A DNA stretch of 64,000 nt from Nocardia bovistercoris. Its GTDB lineage: Bacteria; Actinomycetota; Actinomycetes; Mycobacteriales; Mycobacteriaceae. The notes under the pieces were generated by a model. It did not search any database. It saw only the letters and a list, made by a program, of their open reading frames with translations, and was not told where the DNA came from. Below are positions 1 through 8,264 of this stretch, one piece after another. The stretch covers positions 62,001 to 126,000 of the forward strand of contig NZ_JADMLG010000002.1 of NCBI RefSeq assembly GCF_015674855.1, in the 5' to 3' direction. The number at the start of each line of letters is the position of its first letter. Position 1 is the first letter of the stretch. Both the position numbers and the translations under genes were made by a program.

Positions 1-450
1 CGTCGCGTCGTAGACATCGCCCGACCGGTCGCCGGTCAGGTGGATCTCACTGCCGGGGCGCAGCGCGGGCCCGCCCGCGCCGCGCCGCAGCTCGATCACG
101 CTGATGCCGAAGAGGTTGGCGGGCGCGTAGTCGACCCGCATGCTTTCGTCCAGGTTCGCGAGCCGATTCTCGTCCACGTGCAGTTCGATCCGCTGTCGTC
201 CCAGCGGCGCGGGGTCGATCGCGGCGACCTCCCCCACCCCGACACCGTCGAGGCGCACGTCGGTGCCCTCCGCGATCCCGTCCCCGATGTTCTCGGTGTA
301 CAGCACGATGGACACGACGTGCGACTGCGCCAGCATTCGATGGACGCCGACCAGCGCGCAGACCAGGACGATCACCAACATCGCGGCGACACCGATCACC
401 CGTGCGCGCGGCCGATCGATATGCACTCCGGGCATTCCGTAGGCGGGCAT
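1..450 (-). CDS. Mce family protein, 5' part (runs off the window)
   Basis: The first 150 codons are visible; the gene continues beyond position 1. After a short N-terminus there is one hydrophobic segment (about residues 17-31), the usual signal anchor of Mce proteins, followed by the beta-rich MlaD/MCE region with the phrase RLDGVGVGEVAAID. Mce proteins form the periplasm-spanning part of lipid or steroid importers together with YrbE permeases and an Mkl ATPase. The ATG lies 4 nt after the stop of yrbEB, so it is in the same operon as the two permease genes and is the first mce gene (mceA position). The substrate cannot be read from the sequence. Confidence 0.9.
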   Translation of the reverse strand, partial: MPAYGMPGVHIDRPRARVIGVAAMLVIVLVCALVGVHRMLAQSHVVSIVLYTENIGDGIAEGTDVRLDGVGVGEVAAIDPAPLGRQRIELHVDENRLANLDESMRVDYAPANLFGISVIELRRGAGGPALRPGSEIHLTGDRSGDVYDAT

Positions 451-454
451 CACA

Positions 455-1312
455 TCACCCCGTGAACTCGACGGCCGAATCGACGCCCCAGAACAGCAAG
501 GTCAGGAGCATGTCGAGGACGACGATCAGCACGAAACTCGCGCGAACGGCCCGGCCGGAGGCGACGCCGACACCTTCGGGCCCGCCAACGGCGAAGAATC
601 CGTGATAGCTGTGCACGAGAATGACCGCGATGCTGAACACCAGCACTTTCGCCACCGCGGCCCAGATGTCGGGACTGGTGATGAATTGGGAGAAGTAGTG
701 GTGGTAGACGCCCGCGGGTTGCTTGTGCAGCAGGGTCACCACCCACGAACAGGACAGGTAGCTGAGGATCAGCGCGATCAGGAATGTCGGAACGATCGCC
801 AGCGCGGCGGCCAGTACCCGCGTGGTGACGACGAAGGCGACCGATTGCAGCCCGAGCGATTCGAGCGCGTCGATCTCCTCGGAGATCCGCATCGAGCCGA
901 TCTCCGCGGTCATCCGGCAGCCGCCCTGCGCCGCGAATCCGACTCCGGCGGCGATCGGGGCGAGTTCGCGCGTATTGGCGAATGCCGACACGATTCCGGT
1001 CATCGATCCGAGGCCGAGCAGGTCGAGTGTCGCGGCGGCCTCGATACCCACCGAGGCGCCGATGGCCACGCCGAGCACGGCCATCATCGGCACGGTGCCG
1101 CCGCCGACGATCAGCGATCCGCGGCCCCACGTCATGCTCGTCACCGCGCGCATGGTCTCGGCCCGGTAGCGGCGCAGGGTCAGCGGTATCGAGGCGACGA
1201 CCTGCCAGACGAAACCCAGGCCGAAACCGAACGCGTCGACCGGACGTATCAGCTCCGAACGAACCCTTCGCCCCGGTCTCAGGAAGCCGGGAAGATACGC
1301 GGACGGGGTCAT
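455..1312 (-). CDS. YrbEB-type MlaE permease of an mce transporter
   Basis: This 285-residue integral membrane protein belongs to the MlaE/YrbE permease family. It carries several hydrophobic segments and the family phrase around RISEEIDALESLG, which is the cytoplasmic coupling region. Its ATG overlaps the stop codon of yrbEA by one base (TGATG), which fixes the start; the longer open frame extending upstream to 1990 is only read-through of non-coding frame. It pairs with YrbEA as the membrane core of the Mce lipid importer. Confidence 0.93.
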   Translation of the reverse strand: MTPSAYLPGFLRPGRRVRSELIRPVDAFGFGLGFVWQVVASIPLTLRRYRAETMRAVTSMTWGRGSLIVGGGTVPMMAVLGVAIGASVGIEAAATLDLLGLGSMTGIVSAFANTRELAPIAAGVGFAAQGGCRMTAEIGSMRISEEIDALESLGLQSVAFVVTTRVLAAALAIVPTFLIALILSYLSCSWVVTLLHKQPAGVYHHYFSQFITSPDIWAAVAKVLVFSIAVILVHSYHGFFAVGGPEGVGVASGRAVRASFVLIVVLDMLLTLLFWGVDSAVEFTG

Positions 1313-2163
1313 CACGCCACCTTCGTCGGCAGGAACATCGCGACGACCTGGGTGATGACCACGTTCACCACGACCAGGCCGACCACCGACAGCACCACCG
1401 CGGCATTCACACCGTCGGCGACGCCCCTCGGGCCGCCTTTCGCCTCGAGGCCGCGTTGGCAGGCGATGATCGCGACCAGGAACCCGAAGATCAGCGACTT
1501 GATCACCGATATCCACACGTCGGTCGCGGAGGTGAAGGAGCCGAAGGTGGCCCAGTAGCTGCCCGGCGTCACGCCCTGGGCGATGACGGCAACCGCATAG
1601 CCGGAGATCACACCGACGAAGATGATCAGCACATTGAGCAGGGGCGCGACGACGATCATCGCCACCAGTCGCGGGACGACCAGCCGATCGATCGGATCGA
1701 TGCCCATCGTGCGCAGGGCGTCGACTTCGTCGCGAATGGTGCGCGCGCCCAGGTCGGCGGCGATCGCCGCGGCGCCTGCGCCACCGAGGAGCAACCCGGT
1801 GGCAAGCGGGGCGCCCTGCTTGATCACCCCGAGACCGCCCGCGGCGCCGATCAGCGAATCCGCGCCGAGATTGTGGATCAGGTTGCCGACCTGAACAGAG
1901 ACTATGACGCCGAACGGCACCGCCATGAGCACCGCGGGCACAGCGGTGACCCCGACCAGATACCACGCCTGAATCACGGTGTCCCGCCACGGGAATCGCA
2001 GCCGGACCGCCCCGAGGACCGCCCCGCGCACCGCGGCGGACGCCGTCTGCGCGGCCCGTCCGAGGGTGCGCAACGCCGAGGTTCCGGCCGCGCCGACGTT
2101 GGCGGCCACGGCTGCGCCGGTCGAACGTTCGGGCTCGGTGGTCGACATGTTCGCCGCGGTCAT
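1312..2163 (-). CDS. YrbEA-type MlaE permease of an mce transporter
   Basis: First gene of the mce operon, about 283 residues, MlaE/YrbE permease. It has the coupling phrase RDEVDALRTMGIDP and a run of C-terminal transmembrane segments. The ATG at 2163 (MTAANMSTTEPERS) was chosen; a second in-frame ATG is at 2148. The open frame extends to 2292 but that part does not look like permease. The promoter region upstream holds the shared operator-like motif at 2301-2322, which suggests control by the nearby TetR proteins, as known for mce3 and Mce3R in Mycobacterium tuberculosis. Confidence 0.9.
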   Translation of the reverse strand: MTAANMSTTEPERSTGAAVAANVGAAGTSALRTLGRAAQTASAAVRGAVLGAVRLRFPWRDTVIQAWYLVGVTAVPAVLMAVPFGVIVSVQVGNLIHNLGADSLIGAAGGLGVIKQGAPLATGLLLGGAGAAAIAADLGARTIRDEVDALRTMGIDPIDRLVVPRLVAMIVVAPLLNVLIIFVGVISGYAVAVIAQGVTPGSYWATFGSFTSATDVWISVIKSLIFGFLVAIIACQRGLEAKGGPRGVADGVNAAVVLSVVGLVVVNVVITQVVAMFLPTKVA

Positions 2164-2300
2164 GCGCCGAGATCGTTTTCTGACCGGCCGAGCGGCGGTT
2201 CCGTCGACTTCACGGGGTTCTCCGCCGTTCGAACGTACTCGAGCATCGTTGCCGCACTTCCTTTTCCTTACCGGGTTGCCGCAGGCACCCACGCAGAGAG

Positions 2301-2322
2301 CCTACATGTTCGTACCTACATC
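2301..2322 (-). promoter_or_regulatory. Candidate TetR operator upstream of yrbEA (site A)
   Basis: On the minus strand the sequence contains two direct copies of ATGTAGG spaced 14 bases apart, the first inside ATGTAGGTACG. The core ATGTAGGTAC also occurs at 2503-2512 and in 6582-6600, upstream of two divergent genes of the same locus. The site is about 140 bp upstream of the yrbEA start. Confidence 0.55.
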
Positions 2323-2493
2323 TGCGTCCACTATTTTTATTCACCCCGGAATTCCTCGATAAAGCAGCCCGTATATGCGCGATAACGTGCACGTTTCCGG
2401 CCGCCCGCACCGATAGCCTGGAGTCTTCTGGGCCGATGAACCACTGTCAAGTGCCGCACTTCCCGACCCCGGCCGAGAACGACGCTTTACACG

Positions 2494-2512
2494 TGTACAT
2501 GCATGTAGGTAC
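2494..2512 (+). promoter_or_regulatory. Candidate TetR operator upstream of the alpha/beta hydrolase (site B)
   Basis: The sequence is TGTACATGCATGTAGGTAC. It differs from the site upstream of the monooxygenase (6582-6600, minus strand) only at the two central bases. TACATGCATGTA inside it is a perfect palindrome. It lies about 45 bp before the hydrolase start, where a repressor would block transcription. Confidence 0.6.
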
Positions 2513-2555
2513 GCTTCAGTAAATCTACTGTATGGCAGGCCGGAAGAAGGAAGTC

Positions 2556-3395
2556 ATGTCGCGCAGAGCCACACCGCCCACTCGCTTCGTCGATGTCCCG
2601 TGGGGCAGGCTCGCGTATACCGAGCACGGCGTAGGAACCGATGTCGTGGTCTTGCTGCACCAGTTCCTGCTGGACAAGCGCGTGCAGTGGCCGGTGGCCG
2701 AATACCTGGCCGAACAGGGATACCGGGTGCTGTGCGTCGACCTGCCCGGCCACGGCGAATCCGCGGCGCCGCACCGCCCGGACGCCTACGGCCTGTCCAA
2801 GTCGGCCGCCGCCGTCATCGACCTGCTCGACGCGCTCGGCCTCGACAAGGTCTTCCTCGGCGGCGCGTCCTTCGGCTCGCTCAACGCCCTGCGCATCGGC
2901 CTGGTCGCCCCGCACCGCCTGCACGGACTGCTGCTGGAAATGCCGATCCTGGATCGCGGCATCCGCGCCGCCTGCTATTGGGGCGGTCCCGGACTCGGGC
3001 TCTACACGCTGCTCGGCCCACTGCTGCGCCGCCTGGTCCCACTCGCGAGACGCCCGGCGCGGCGGCCCGACTACCTCGGATTGGCGCTGAGCCTCATCGC
3101 CCGCGACCCCATCGCCACCCGGCACATGGGTGTGGGGCTGCTCGGCCACGGCCTGGAACCCTGGATCGCGGACTGGCGGTCACTGCGGCTGCCGACGCTG
3201 GTCATCGGCCACCCGCACGACCCCGTGCACCTGCTCGCCGACGCCGAACAGCTGCACCGCGAACTCGACGATGTGGAATACCTCTACGTCCCTTCGTTCT
3301 TCGCGCTGCGCCGCCGTCCGGAAACCTTCCTGCCGCAAGTCGCGCGGTTCGTCGACCGCTGCTGTCCGCCCCGCGCCGCCGACCTTGCTTCGTGA
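2556..3395 (+). CDS. Alpha/beta hydrolase-fold protein, possible catalytic His missing
   Basis: A 279-residue alpha/beta hydrolase. The nucleophile elbow GASFG places Ser at about residue 105, and GHPHDPVH near the C-terminus supplies the acid strand. Where the catalytic His is normally found (a GxGH phrase before the last helix) the sequence reads PSFFALRRRPE, so the usual His is not evident. The ATG at 2556 follows the Shine-Dalgarno-like GAAGGAAG; an in-frame ATG at 2532 is the alternative. The gene diverges from the mce operon and sits in a presumed lipid or steroid catabolic regulon with a Baeyer-Villiger monooxygenase, whose ester product a hydrolase could cleave (inference). Confidence 0.8.
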   Translation: MSRRATPPTRFVDVPWGRLAYTEHGVGTDVVVLLHQFLLDKRVQWPVAEYLAEQGYRVLCVDLPGHGESAAPHRPDAYGLSKSAAAVIDLLDALGLDKVFLGGASFGSLNALRIGLVAPHRLHGLLLEMPILDRGIRAACYWGGPGLGLYTLLGPLLRRLVPLARRPARRPDYLGLALSLIARDPIATRHMGVGLLGHGLEPWIADWRSLRLPTLVIGHPHDPVHLLADAEQLHRELDDVEYLYVPSFFALRRRPETFLPQVARFVDRCCPPRAADLAS

Positions 3396-3618
3396 TCACG
3401 ACCGGTCGCTCGCACAGCGCCCCCTGAATACCGCCGATTATTCGCACCGAATTCCGGACGACAAATGCCGCGAATTCCATCGCGAGTGCGGGTCCGGAAA
3501 TACCGTGGCGTCGCGGGAACCGGTATCACCGCCCGCGAGCGGGCACGGCGTGAATACTATGATGATTGTAGAGATGCGATGATCATGCCGACGGGCGCAC
3601 GATGGATGTGGAGGGCAG

Positions 3619-4251
3619 GTGCCGGAGCGGACCGCCGCGGGTGGCAAGAAAGCTCCACGCATGAGTCCGGAGCGACGGCAGCAGCAGATTCTCGATTCGG
3701 CGCAGCGGTTGGTGCTGCGGCAGGGTTACGGCGCGGCCACCATGCAGGCGATCGCGCGCGAGGCAGGCGTCACGCGCCCCGTCGTCTACGAGTTCTACGC
3801 CGATCGGGAGGAACTGCTCGAAGATCTGGTCGGCCGCGAATCGGAGAAGGCGCTCGGCGTCGCCCTCGGCGTTGTCCCGGCCCTGCTGGCCGGTGAACAC
3901 CCCGAATCGCTGCTCGAGCAGTCCCTCACCTCGTTCCTGCACATAGTCGCGGACTCGCCGGACGCATGGCGCCTGATCCTGCTGCCGCCCGCGGGCGCGC
4001 CCGAAGCGGTGCGCAACGCGATGGAACTCGCCCGCACCGTCGTGCGCGAACAGATCCGGTCGAACCTGTCACTGCTGCCGCCGATCGAGGGCGGCGGGGT
4101 CGACCTCGAACTGCTCTCCGCGATCGCGTTGTCGGCCAGCGAAGGAGCGGCGCGGGCGATGCTCACCGATCCCGACGAGTTCTCCGCCGAACGCTTCACC
4201 GCCGTGGTCGAATGGCTGACGCGATACATCGAGGTGGCATGGTCGAGATGA
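3619..4251 (+). CDS. TetR-family regulator (first of an overlapping pair)
   Basis: A 210-residue TetR regulator with the HTH at about residues 20-65 (SPERRQQQILDSAQRLVLRQ, then IAREAGVTRPVVYEFY). The start is GTG after GGAGGG. The stop overlaps the ATG of the next TetR gene (ATGA), so both are translated together. Their HTH regions share the unusual phrase RPVVY. M. tuberculosis Mce3R is one polypeptide with two TetR units that represses mce3 and a lipid-degradation operon; this pair beside mce, hydrolase and monooxygenase genes looks like the unfused counterpart. That comparison is inference. Confidence 0.88.
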   Translation: MPERTAAGGKKAPRMSPERRQQQILDSAQRLVLRQGYGAATMQAIAREAGVTRPVVYEFYADREELLEDLVGRESEKALGVALGVVPALLAGEHPESLLEQSLTSFLHIVADSPDAWRLILLPPAGAPEAVRNAMELARTVVREQIRSNLSLLPPIEGGGVDLELLSAIALSASEGAARAMLTDPDEFSAERFTAVVEWLTRYIEVAWSR

Positions 4252-4898
4252 ACCGCACCGAACGACCTCGCCTGCGTTCGGCCGGGCGCAGAAGCACACC
4301 CGAACGCAAGGAGCGGATCGCCGAGGCCGCCGCCGATATCGCCGTCGAATCCGGATTCGCCGCCGTGACAATGCAATCGGTCGCCACCCGCGCGGGCTAC
4401 ATCCGTCCTGTCGTCTACGACTGCTACGGCTCCCCCGACGCGATCCTGCACACCGTATTGGAAAGGGCCGAAACCGCTTTGGCGGCGGCGCGGTCCGAAT
4501 ACGAGTCGGGGGACTCGGATTCCGCGCGATTCGTGTTGGGATATCTCAGCGCGGTGCACGCTCGCCCGCGGGAATGGCGGTTGTTCACGCTGTCCACCGT
4601 CGGCGTCGACGACTCGATCGCGAATCGGGTCGCGGCGGTGCGGGAAGGACTGCGAGCAGACATCGCGTCGTGGCTCGTTGTCCTGACCGCGGGCTTGCCC
4701 GAACCGGCCGATATCGAAGCACTGTCGGTCCTGTTCCTCGCGGGCGTGGACGGGATCGCGGCACTGGTCGCCGCCGACCCCGAACAGTTCGACGCGTCCC
4801 GCAGCGAGCGATTCGTCGAATTCTTCCTGCAGAACACACATCCGGCGGTCGCGGACGGCCGGATGCGTGTCGATCGAACGGCGCGGACCACCGACTGA
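4248..4898 (+). CDS. TetR-family regulator (second of an overlapping pair)
   Basis: A 216-residue TetR regulator: HTH at about residues 16-60 (ERKERIAEAAADIAVESGF, then VATRAGYIRPVVYDCYG) and a helical ligand-binding half. ATG at 4248 overlaps the stop of the preceding TetR gene by four bases; an ATG at 4239 is also in frame but too close to the GAGGTGG ribosome site. It converges with the monooxygenase gene, whose stop is adjacent. The pair probably acts together on the three repeated operator-like motifs at 2301, 2494 and 6582. Confidence 0.88.
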   Translation: MNRTERPRLRSAGRRSTPERKERIAEAAADIAVESGFAAVTMQSVATRAGYIRPVVYDCYGSPDAILHTVLERAETALAAARSEYESGDSDSARFVLGYLSAVHARPREWRLFTLSTVGVDDSIANRVAAVREGLRADIASWLVVLTAGLPEPADIEALSVLFLAGVDGIAALVAADPEQFDASRSERFVEFFLQNTHPAVADGRMRVDRTARTTD

Positions 4899-6527
4899 TC
4901 AGTGCAGCGGCAGCCGGTAGCTGCCGATCGGCGCGACCTCGTAGGCGTAGTCCTCGAGGTCGAAAGTGCGGCTCGCCCACCACAGCGCAGGGCCGGACAC
5001 CGGACGCACGAAGGGCGCGTCGCCGTGCCGGTCGAAGTAGTAGCTGTTGGCCTTCACGCAGCTCGGCTGCGCGAACACCGTGTGGCGCACCTTGCGATAC
5101 ATCTCGCTCATGTAGTCGTCCTGCGCGCGCTGTTTCACCGTCATCCGGTAGGCGGCGCGCTTGCGCGCCTCGTCGAGACACCGAACGATATGCCTGCTCC
5201 CGGACTCGATGATGCTGAACCACGAACTGCCCGCGACCGACCACGGACCGTTCATCAGCCAGAAATTGGGCGCGAGCGGAGTCGAGATCCCCTCGTAGTT
5301 CTGGTAGCGGTTCTCGTCCCAGTACTCGCCGAGCTCGACTCCGTCGAGCCCGTAGACCGGAAACGCCGGAACCGTACCGCGTTCCATCGTCTTGAAACCG
5401 GTGGCAAGGACGAGCACGTCGACCGGATGCCGGGTCTGCACCCGCGCACCGGTCCTCTCGTCGACGCGGACGGTGACGATCGAGTCCTCGGCGATGTGGT
5501 CGATCGACTCCGTCACCAGATCGACGTTGTCGCGGTTGAAGGTTCGCAGATAGGTGCTCGAGAACGACGGACGCTTGCACCCGAACGCGTAATTCGGGGT
5601 GAGTTTCGCGCGCAGCTCCGGATCGTCGACCTGACGCTCCAGGTGTTTCAGGCATACCCGCTCCACGACGCGGACCGCATACGGCAGCCGCATATGGTAA
5701 GCGCCGCCGACGGTCATGATGAAGTCGGCGATGACGACGCTCACCAGCCGCAGCGCCCGCAGCGTGAGCGGAACCCGACGGAAGACGGTGCGCAGCCAGG
5801 GGCGGATCGACAGATCCGGTTTGGGCACAACCCAGATCGGCGTGCGCTGATACACGTCGAGATGTTCGGCCTGCGGCGCGAGATTCGGAATCACTTGCAG
5901 CGCGGAAGCTCCGGTGCCGATGACGGCGACCCTCTTGCCCTGCGTCCGCAGCGAATCGTCCCACCGCGCGGTGTGCACGATCTTCCCCGCGAACTTGTCG
6001 ATACCCGGAATGTCGGGATAGTAGGGACTGTCCAGCGGACCCACCGCGGGCACGAGGTAGCGAGCGACGATGGTCCCCCGCTCGGTTTCGATGTGCCACA
6101 CGCTGTCGGCCTCGTCGAACCGGGCCGAGTGCACGCGGGTCCTCACCCGAAGATGTTCGGCCAGTTCGTATTTGCGCACGCAGTGTTCGGCGTATTCGCG
6201 CAGTTCGGCGCCCGGCGCGAACAGCTGACTCCAATCCGGGTTCGGCTCGAACGAATACGAGTAGCTGCTGGTGGGCACATCGACCGCGATACCGGGATAC
6301 ACATTGTGCCGCCACACGCCGCCGACACCGTCCGCGGCATCCAAGATCACGAAGTCGTGAAAGCCCGCCCGCTTCAGATGAACGCCGAGACCGATGCCGG
6401 AGAACCCCGCGCCGACGACCACGATCTCGTGATCCACTTCGCGTGCGATGGACCGTTCGGCGCGCGTTGGCTCCCGCCGCAGACGTTGCTTGCGCGTCTG
6501 CGGCTCCCGGATGTCCTCCAGCGTCAT
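4899..6527 (-). CDS. Flavin-containing Baeyer-Villiger-type monooxygenase
   Basis: About 542 residues. The N-terminal FAD Rossmann motif GAGFSG is at about residues 39-44, the Baeyer-Villiger fingerprint FAGKIVHTARWD at about 179-190, and a second dinucleotide motif GTGASA (NADPH) follows. Enzymes of this class insert oxygen next to a ketone to give an ester or lactone. ATG at 6527 follows GAGGAA with good spacing; in-frame GTG codons at 6536 and 6533 are alternatives. The promoter region carries the operator-like site at 6582-6600, linking it to the mce operon and hydrolase. Substrate unknown; a lipid or sterol derivative is plausible from context. Confidence 0.88.
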   Translation of the reverse strand: MTLEDIREPQTRKQRLRREPTRAERSIAREVDHEIVVVGAGFSGIGLGVHLKRAGFHDFVILDAADGVGGVWRHNVYPGIAVDVPTSSYSYSFEPNPDWSQLFAPGAELREYAEHCVRKYELAEHLRVRTRVHSARFDEADSVWHIETERGTIVARYLVPAVGPLDSPYYPDIPGIDKFAGKIVHTARWDDSLRTQGKRVAVIGTGASALQVIPNLAPQAEHLDVYQRTPIWVVPKPDLSIRPWLRTVFRRVPLTLRALRLVSVVIADFIMTVGGAYHMRLPYAVRVVERVCLKHLERQVDDPELRAKLTPNYAFGCKRPSFSSTYLRTFNRDNVDLVTESIDHIAEDSIVTVRVDERTGARVQTRHPVDVLVLATGFKTMERGTVPAFPVYGLDGVELGEYWDENRYQNYEGISTPLAPNFWLMNGPWSVAGSSWFSIIESGSRHIVRCLDEARKRAAYRMTVKQRAQDDYMSEMYRKVRHTVFAQPSCVKANSYYFDRHGDAPFVRPVSGPALWWASRTFDLEDYAYEVAPIGSYRLPLH

Positions 6528-6581
6528 GCTCACCACTTCCTCGTGTACGGCTGTCGACCGAGATGGCCGCTTTACGACATA

Positions 6582-6600
6582 GTACCTACATATATGTACA
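6582..6600 (-). promoter_or_regulatory. Candidate TetR operator upstream of the monooxygenase (site C)
   Basis: On the minus strand the site reads TGTACATATATGTAGGTAC, matching site B at 2494-2512 at 17 of 19 bases. It is about 55 bp upstream of the monooxygenase start. The two copies flank the TetR pair at a distance of 4 kb, which argues for a shared regulator. Confidence 0.6.
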
Positions 6601-6714
6601 CAAGCTAGAGTGGCCGACGACCTGCGGATTCATGTGTCGATTCGGTGAGGCGCGGCGTAACCGCCGCGAATATTCGATGGGCACGCGCCGAGCTTCGTGG
6701 TAGGAATCCACGCT

Positions 6715-7614
6715 ATGACCGTCACACCTGGTTTCTTCGCCGGAACGGACGTGGTCGGCCGGATCGAAGCCGCCGAACGAACGCTCATCGAGGAGGGCGC
6801 ACGGGCGGCGCGGGCTCGGGCGCCACACGAACCGGTGATCTCGCTGCCGATCGGAGGCGGCAGCGCCGTCTGGGCGGGTCCCGGCTCGCCATTGAACAAG
6901 GTCGTCGCGACCGGACTGGGTGCGGATTGGGACGAAGGCGAACTCGTCGCCGTGGAAAAAGCGTTCGCCGAGCGGAATTCGCCAGTTCAGTTCGAGGTGT
7001 CGACCGCAGCCGACCCCGCGGTCGTGAACCACCTGAGCAACCGCGGCTACGTGACGATCGGATTCGAGAACGTACTCGGCATACCACTGACGCAGGCGCG
7101 AACCACCGCGCCCGCGGTCGACGGAATCGCCATCGAGCCGGTCGCCCCCGAGGACTTCGACACCTGGGTGCAGGTGGTCGTAGACGGATTCGCGACCCCC
7201 GATACGCAAGGCGTCGCCTCCCACGAGGAGTTTCCTCGCGAGGTCGTCGAACGCGCCGAACGCGATATCGGAGCCACCTCCGGCTTCCGCGCGGTACTCG
7301 CCCGTTCGGGCGCGGGCCCCGTGGGAGGAGCAGGTCTGCGCCTGACCGAAGGAATCGCCCAACTGTGCGGCGCGGCAACCCTTCCGCACCACCGCCGACG
7401 CGGCGTCCAAGCCGCGCTGCTCGCCACGCGATTGGACACCGCGAGGAACGCTGGCTGCGACCTAGCCGTGGTCACCACGCTGCCGGGCTCCCGGTCACAG
7501 CACAACGTCCAGAGGTTGGGATTCCAACTCCTCTATGCCCGAGCGATACTCGTACGGCCGGTTCCCGATTCGACCACCGGTCGAGAGGATTCTCGGGGAA
7601 ATGACGGCAGGTGA
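6715..7614 (+). CDS. GNAT-family N-acetyltransferase
   Basis: A 299-residue protein with a GNAT fold in the C-terminal half. The acetyl-CoA pyrophosphate loop is recognisable as HHRRRGVQAALLATRL, followed by the strand and helix with a conserved Asn-containing phrase (QHNVQRLGFQLLY). The N-terminal half is less conserved. ATG at 6715 follows TAGGAA with good spacing; a GTG at 6697 is in frame but lacks a ribosome site. The gene stands alone and its acceptor substrate is unknown. Confidence 0.8.
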   Translation: MTVTPGFFAGTDVVGRIEAAERTLIEEGARAARARAPHEPVISLPIGGGSAVWAGPGSPLNKVVATGLGADWDEGELVAVEKAFAERNSPVQFEVSTAADPAVVNHLSNRGYVTIGFENVLGIPLTQARTTAPAVDGIAIEPVAPEDFDTWVQVVVDGFATPDTQGVASHEEFPREVVERAERDIGATSGFRAVLARSGAGPVGGAGLRLTEGIAQLCGAATLPHHRRRGVQAALLATRLDTARNAGCDLAVVTTLPGSRSQHNVQRLGFQLLYARAILVRPVPDSTTGREDSRGNDGR

Positions 7615-7705
7615 GCGATGTTCGTGATGGGCATGCGGGCACCGGGCCGCACGAATAGCCCTCGCACAGCGGATCGGATGTCGAGCCGGTCGCGCCGTCG
7701 CCGAT

Positions 7706-8029
7706 TCAGGACACGAAGTCCGGGCACAGATTCGTCGTCGCGGCGCTGACGAACAGCGTGCCCTGGTTGAACTTGTAGGCCCCTTCGACCGCAGAGATCT
7801 CATCGAGAACCGACACGCCGCCGCGCAGATGACCGCAGGTCAGATACCCCGCGGTGACCATCTCGGACGCCGACTTCCCCGGCAGGCCCGCACCGTTCAC
7901 GCCGATCTCGTCGAGAAAGGCGGCCTCGGCGCCGGCGTCGGCCGCCGCGAGGGCACCGCCGCCCAGTGTGGCCAGTGCCACGGCGCAGGCGACCGCGAAG
8001 GAGCGGGTGCGGATTCGGTTGACCATCAT
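7706..8029 (-). CDS. Secreted DUF732-like small protein
   Basis: A 107-residue protein with a signal peptide (basic start MMVNRIRTR, hydrophobic stretch, ALAAADAGA-like cleavage region). The mature part is typical of actinobacterial DUF732 proteins: LDEIGVNG, then a short helical body with two Cys (YLTCGHL and TNLCPDF) likely to form a disulfide. ATG at 8029 follows AGGA at good spacing. Function of the family is unknown. A second protein of similar layout is at 17849-18175. Confidence 0.8.
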   Translation of the reverse strand: MMVNRIRTRSFAVACAVALATLGGGALAAADAGAEAAFLDEIGVNGAGLPGKSASEMVTAGYLTCGHLRGGVSVLDEISAVEGAYKFNQGTLFVSAATTNLCPDFVS

Positions 8030-8264
8030 GATGTCGTCCTCGGGTTCGAGCGTCGTTGTCGATGTTGCGTCAACGATCCCTCGAGCGGCACCGACAGAGA
8101 ACCCACCCAAGGGCTGACTCGGGCCACCCCGCACGATCACTTCCGCACCCACGGCCCCAGTCCGAAGTACAGAATGCATCTCGCCGGGACATGACGATCT
8201 CGGGCGATAACCAATCGTGATCGGCCATACTCGAGTCCGGTATATCCGATGGGGAGGGACGACA

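Noticed and set aside
455..1990. A single 511-codon frame seeming to extend YrbEB upstream
   Set aside because: The first 226 codons are Arg/Gly-rich antisense-like sequence overlapping yrbEA in another frame; yrbEB starts at the TGATG junction.
4902..6608. A 568-codon plus-strand frame opposite the monooxygenase
   Set aside because: It is antisense to a gene with clear FAD and Baeyer-Villiger motifs and shows no family features.
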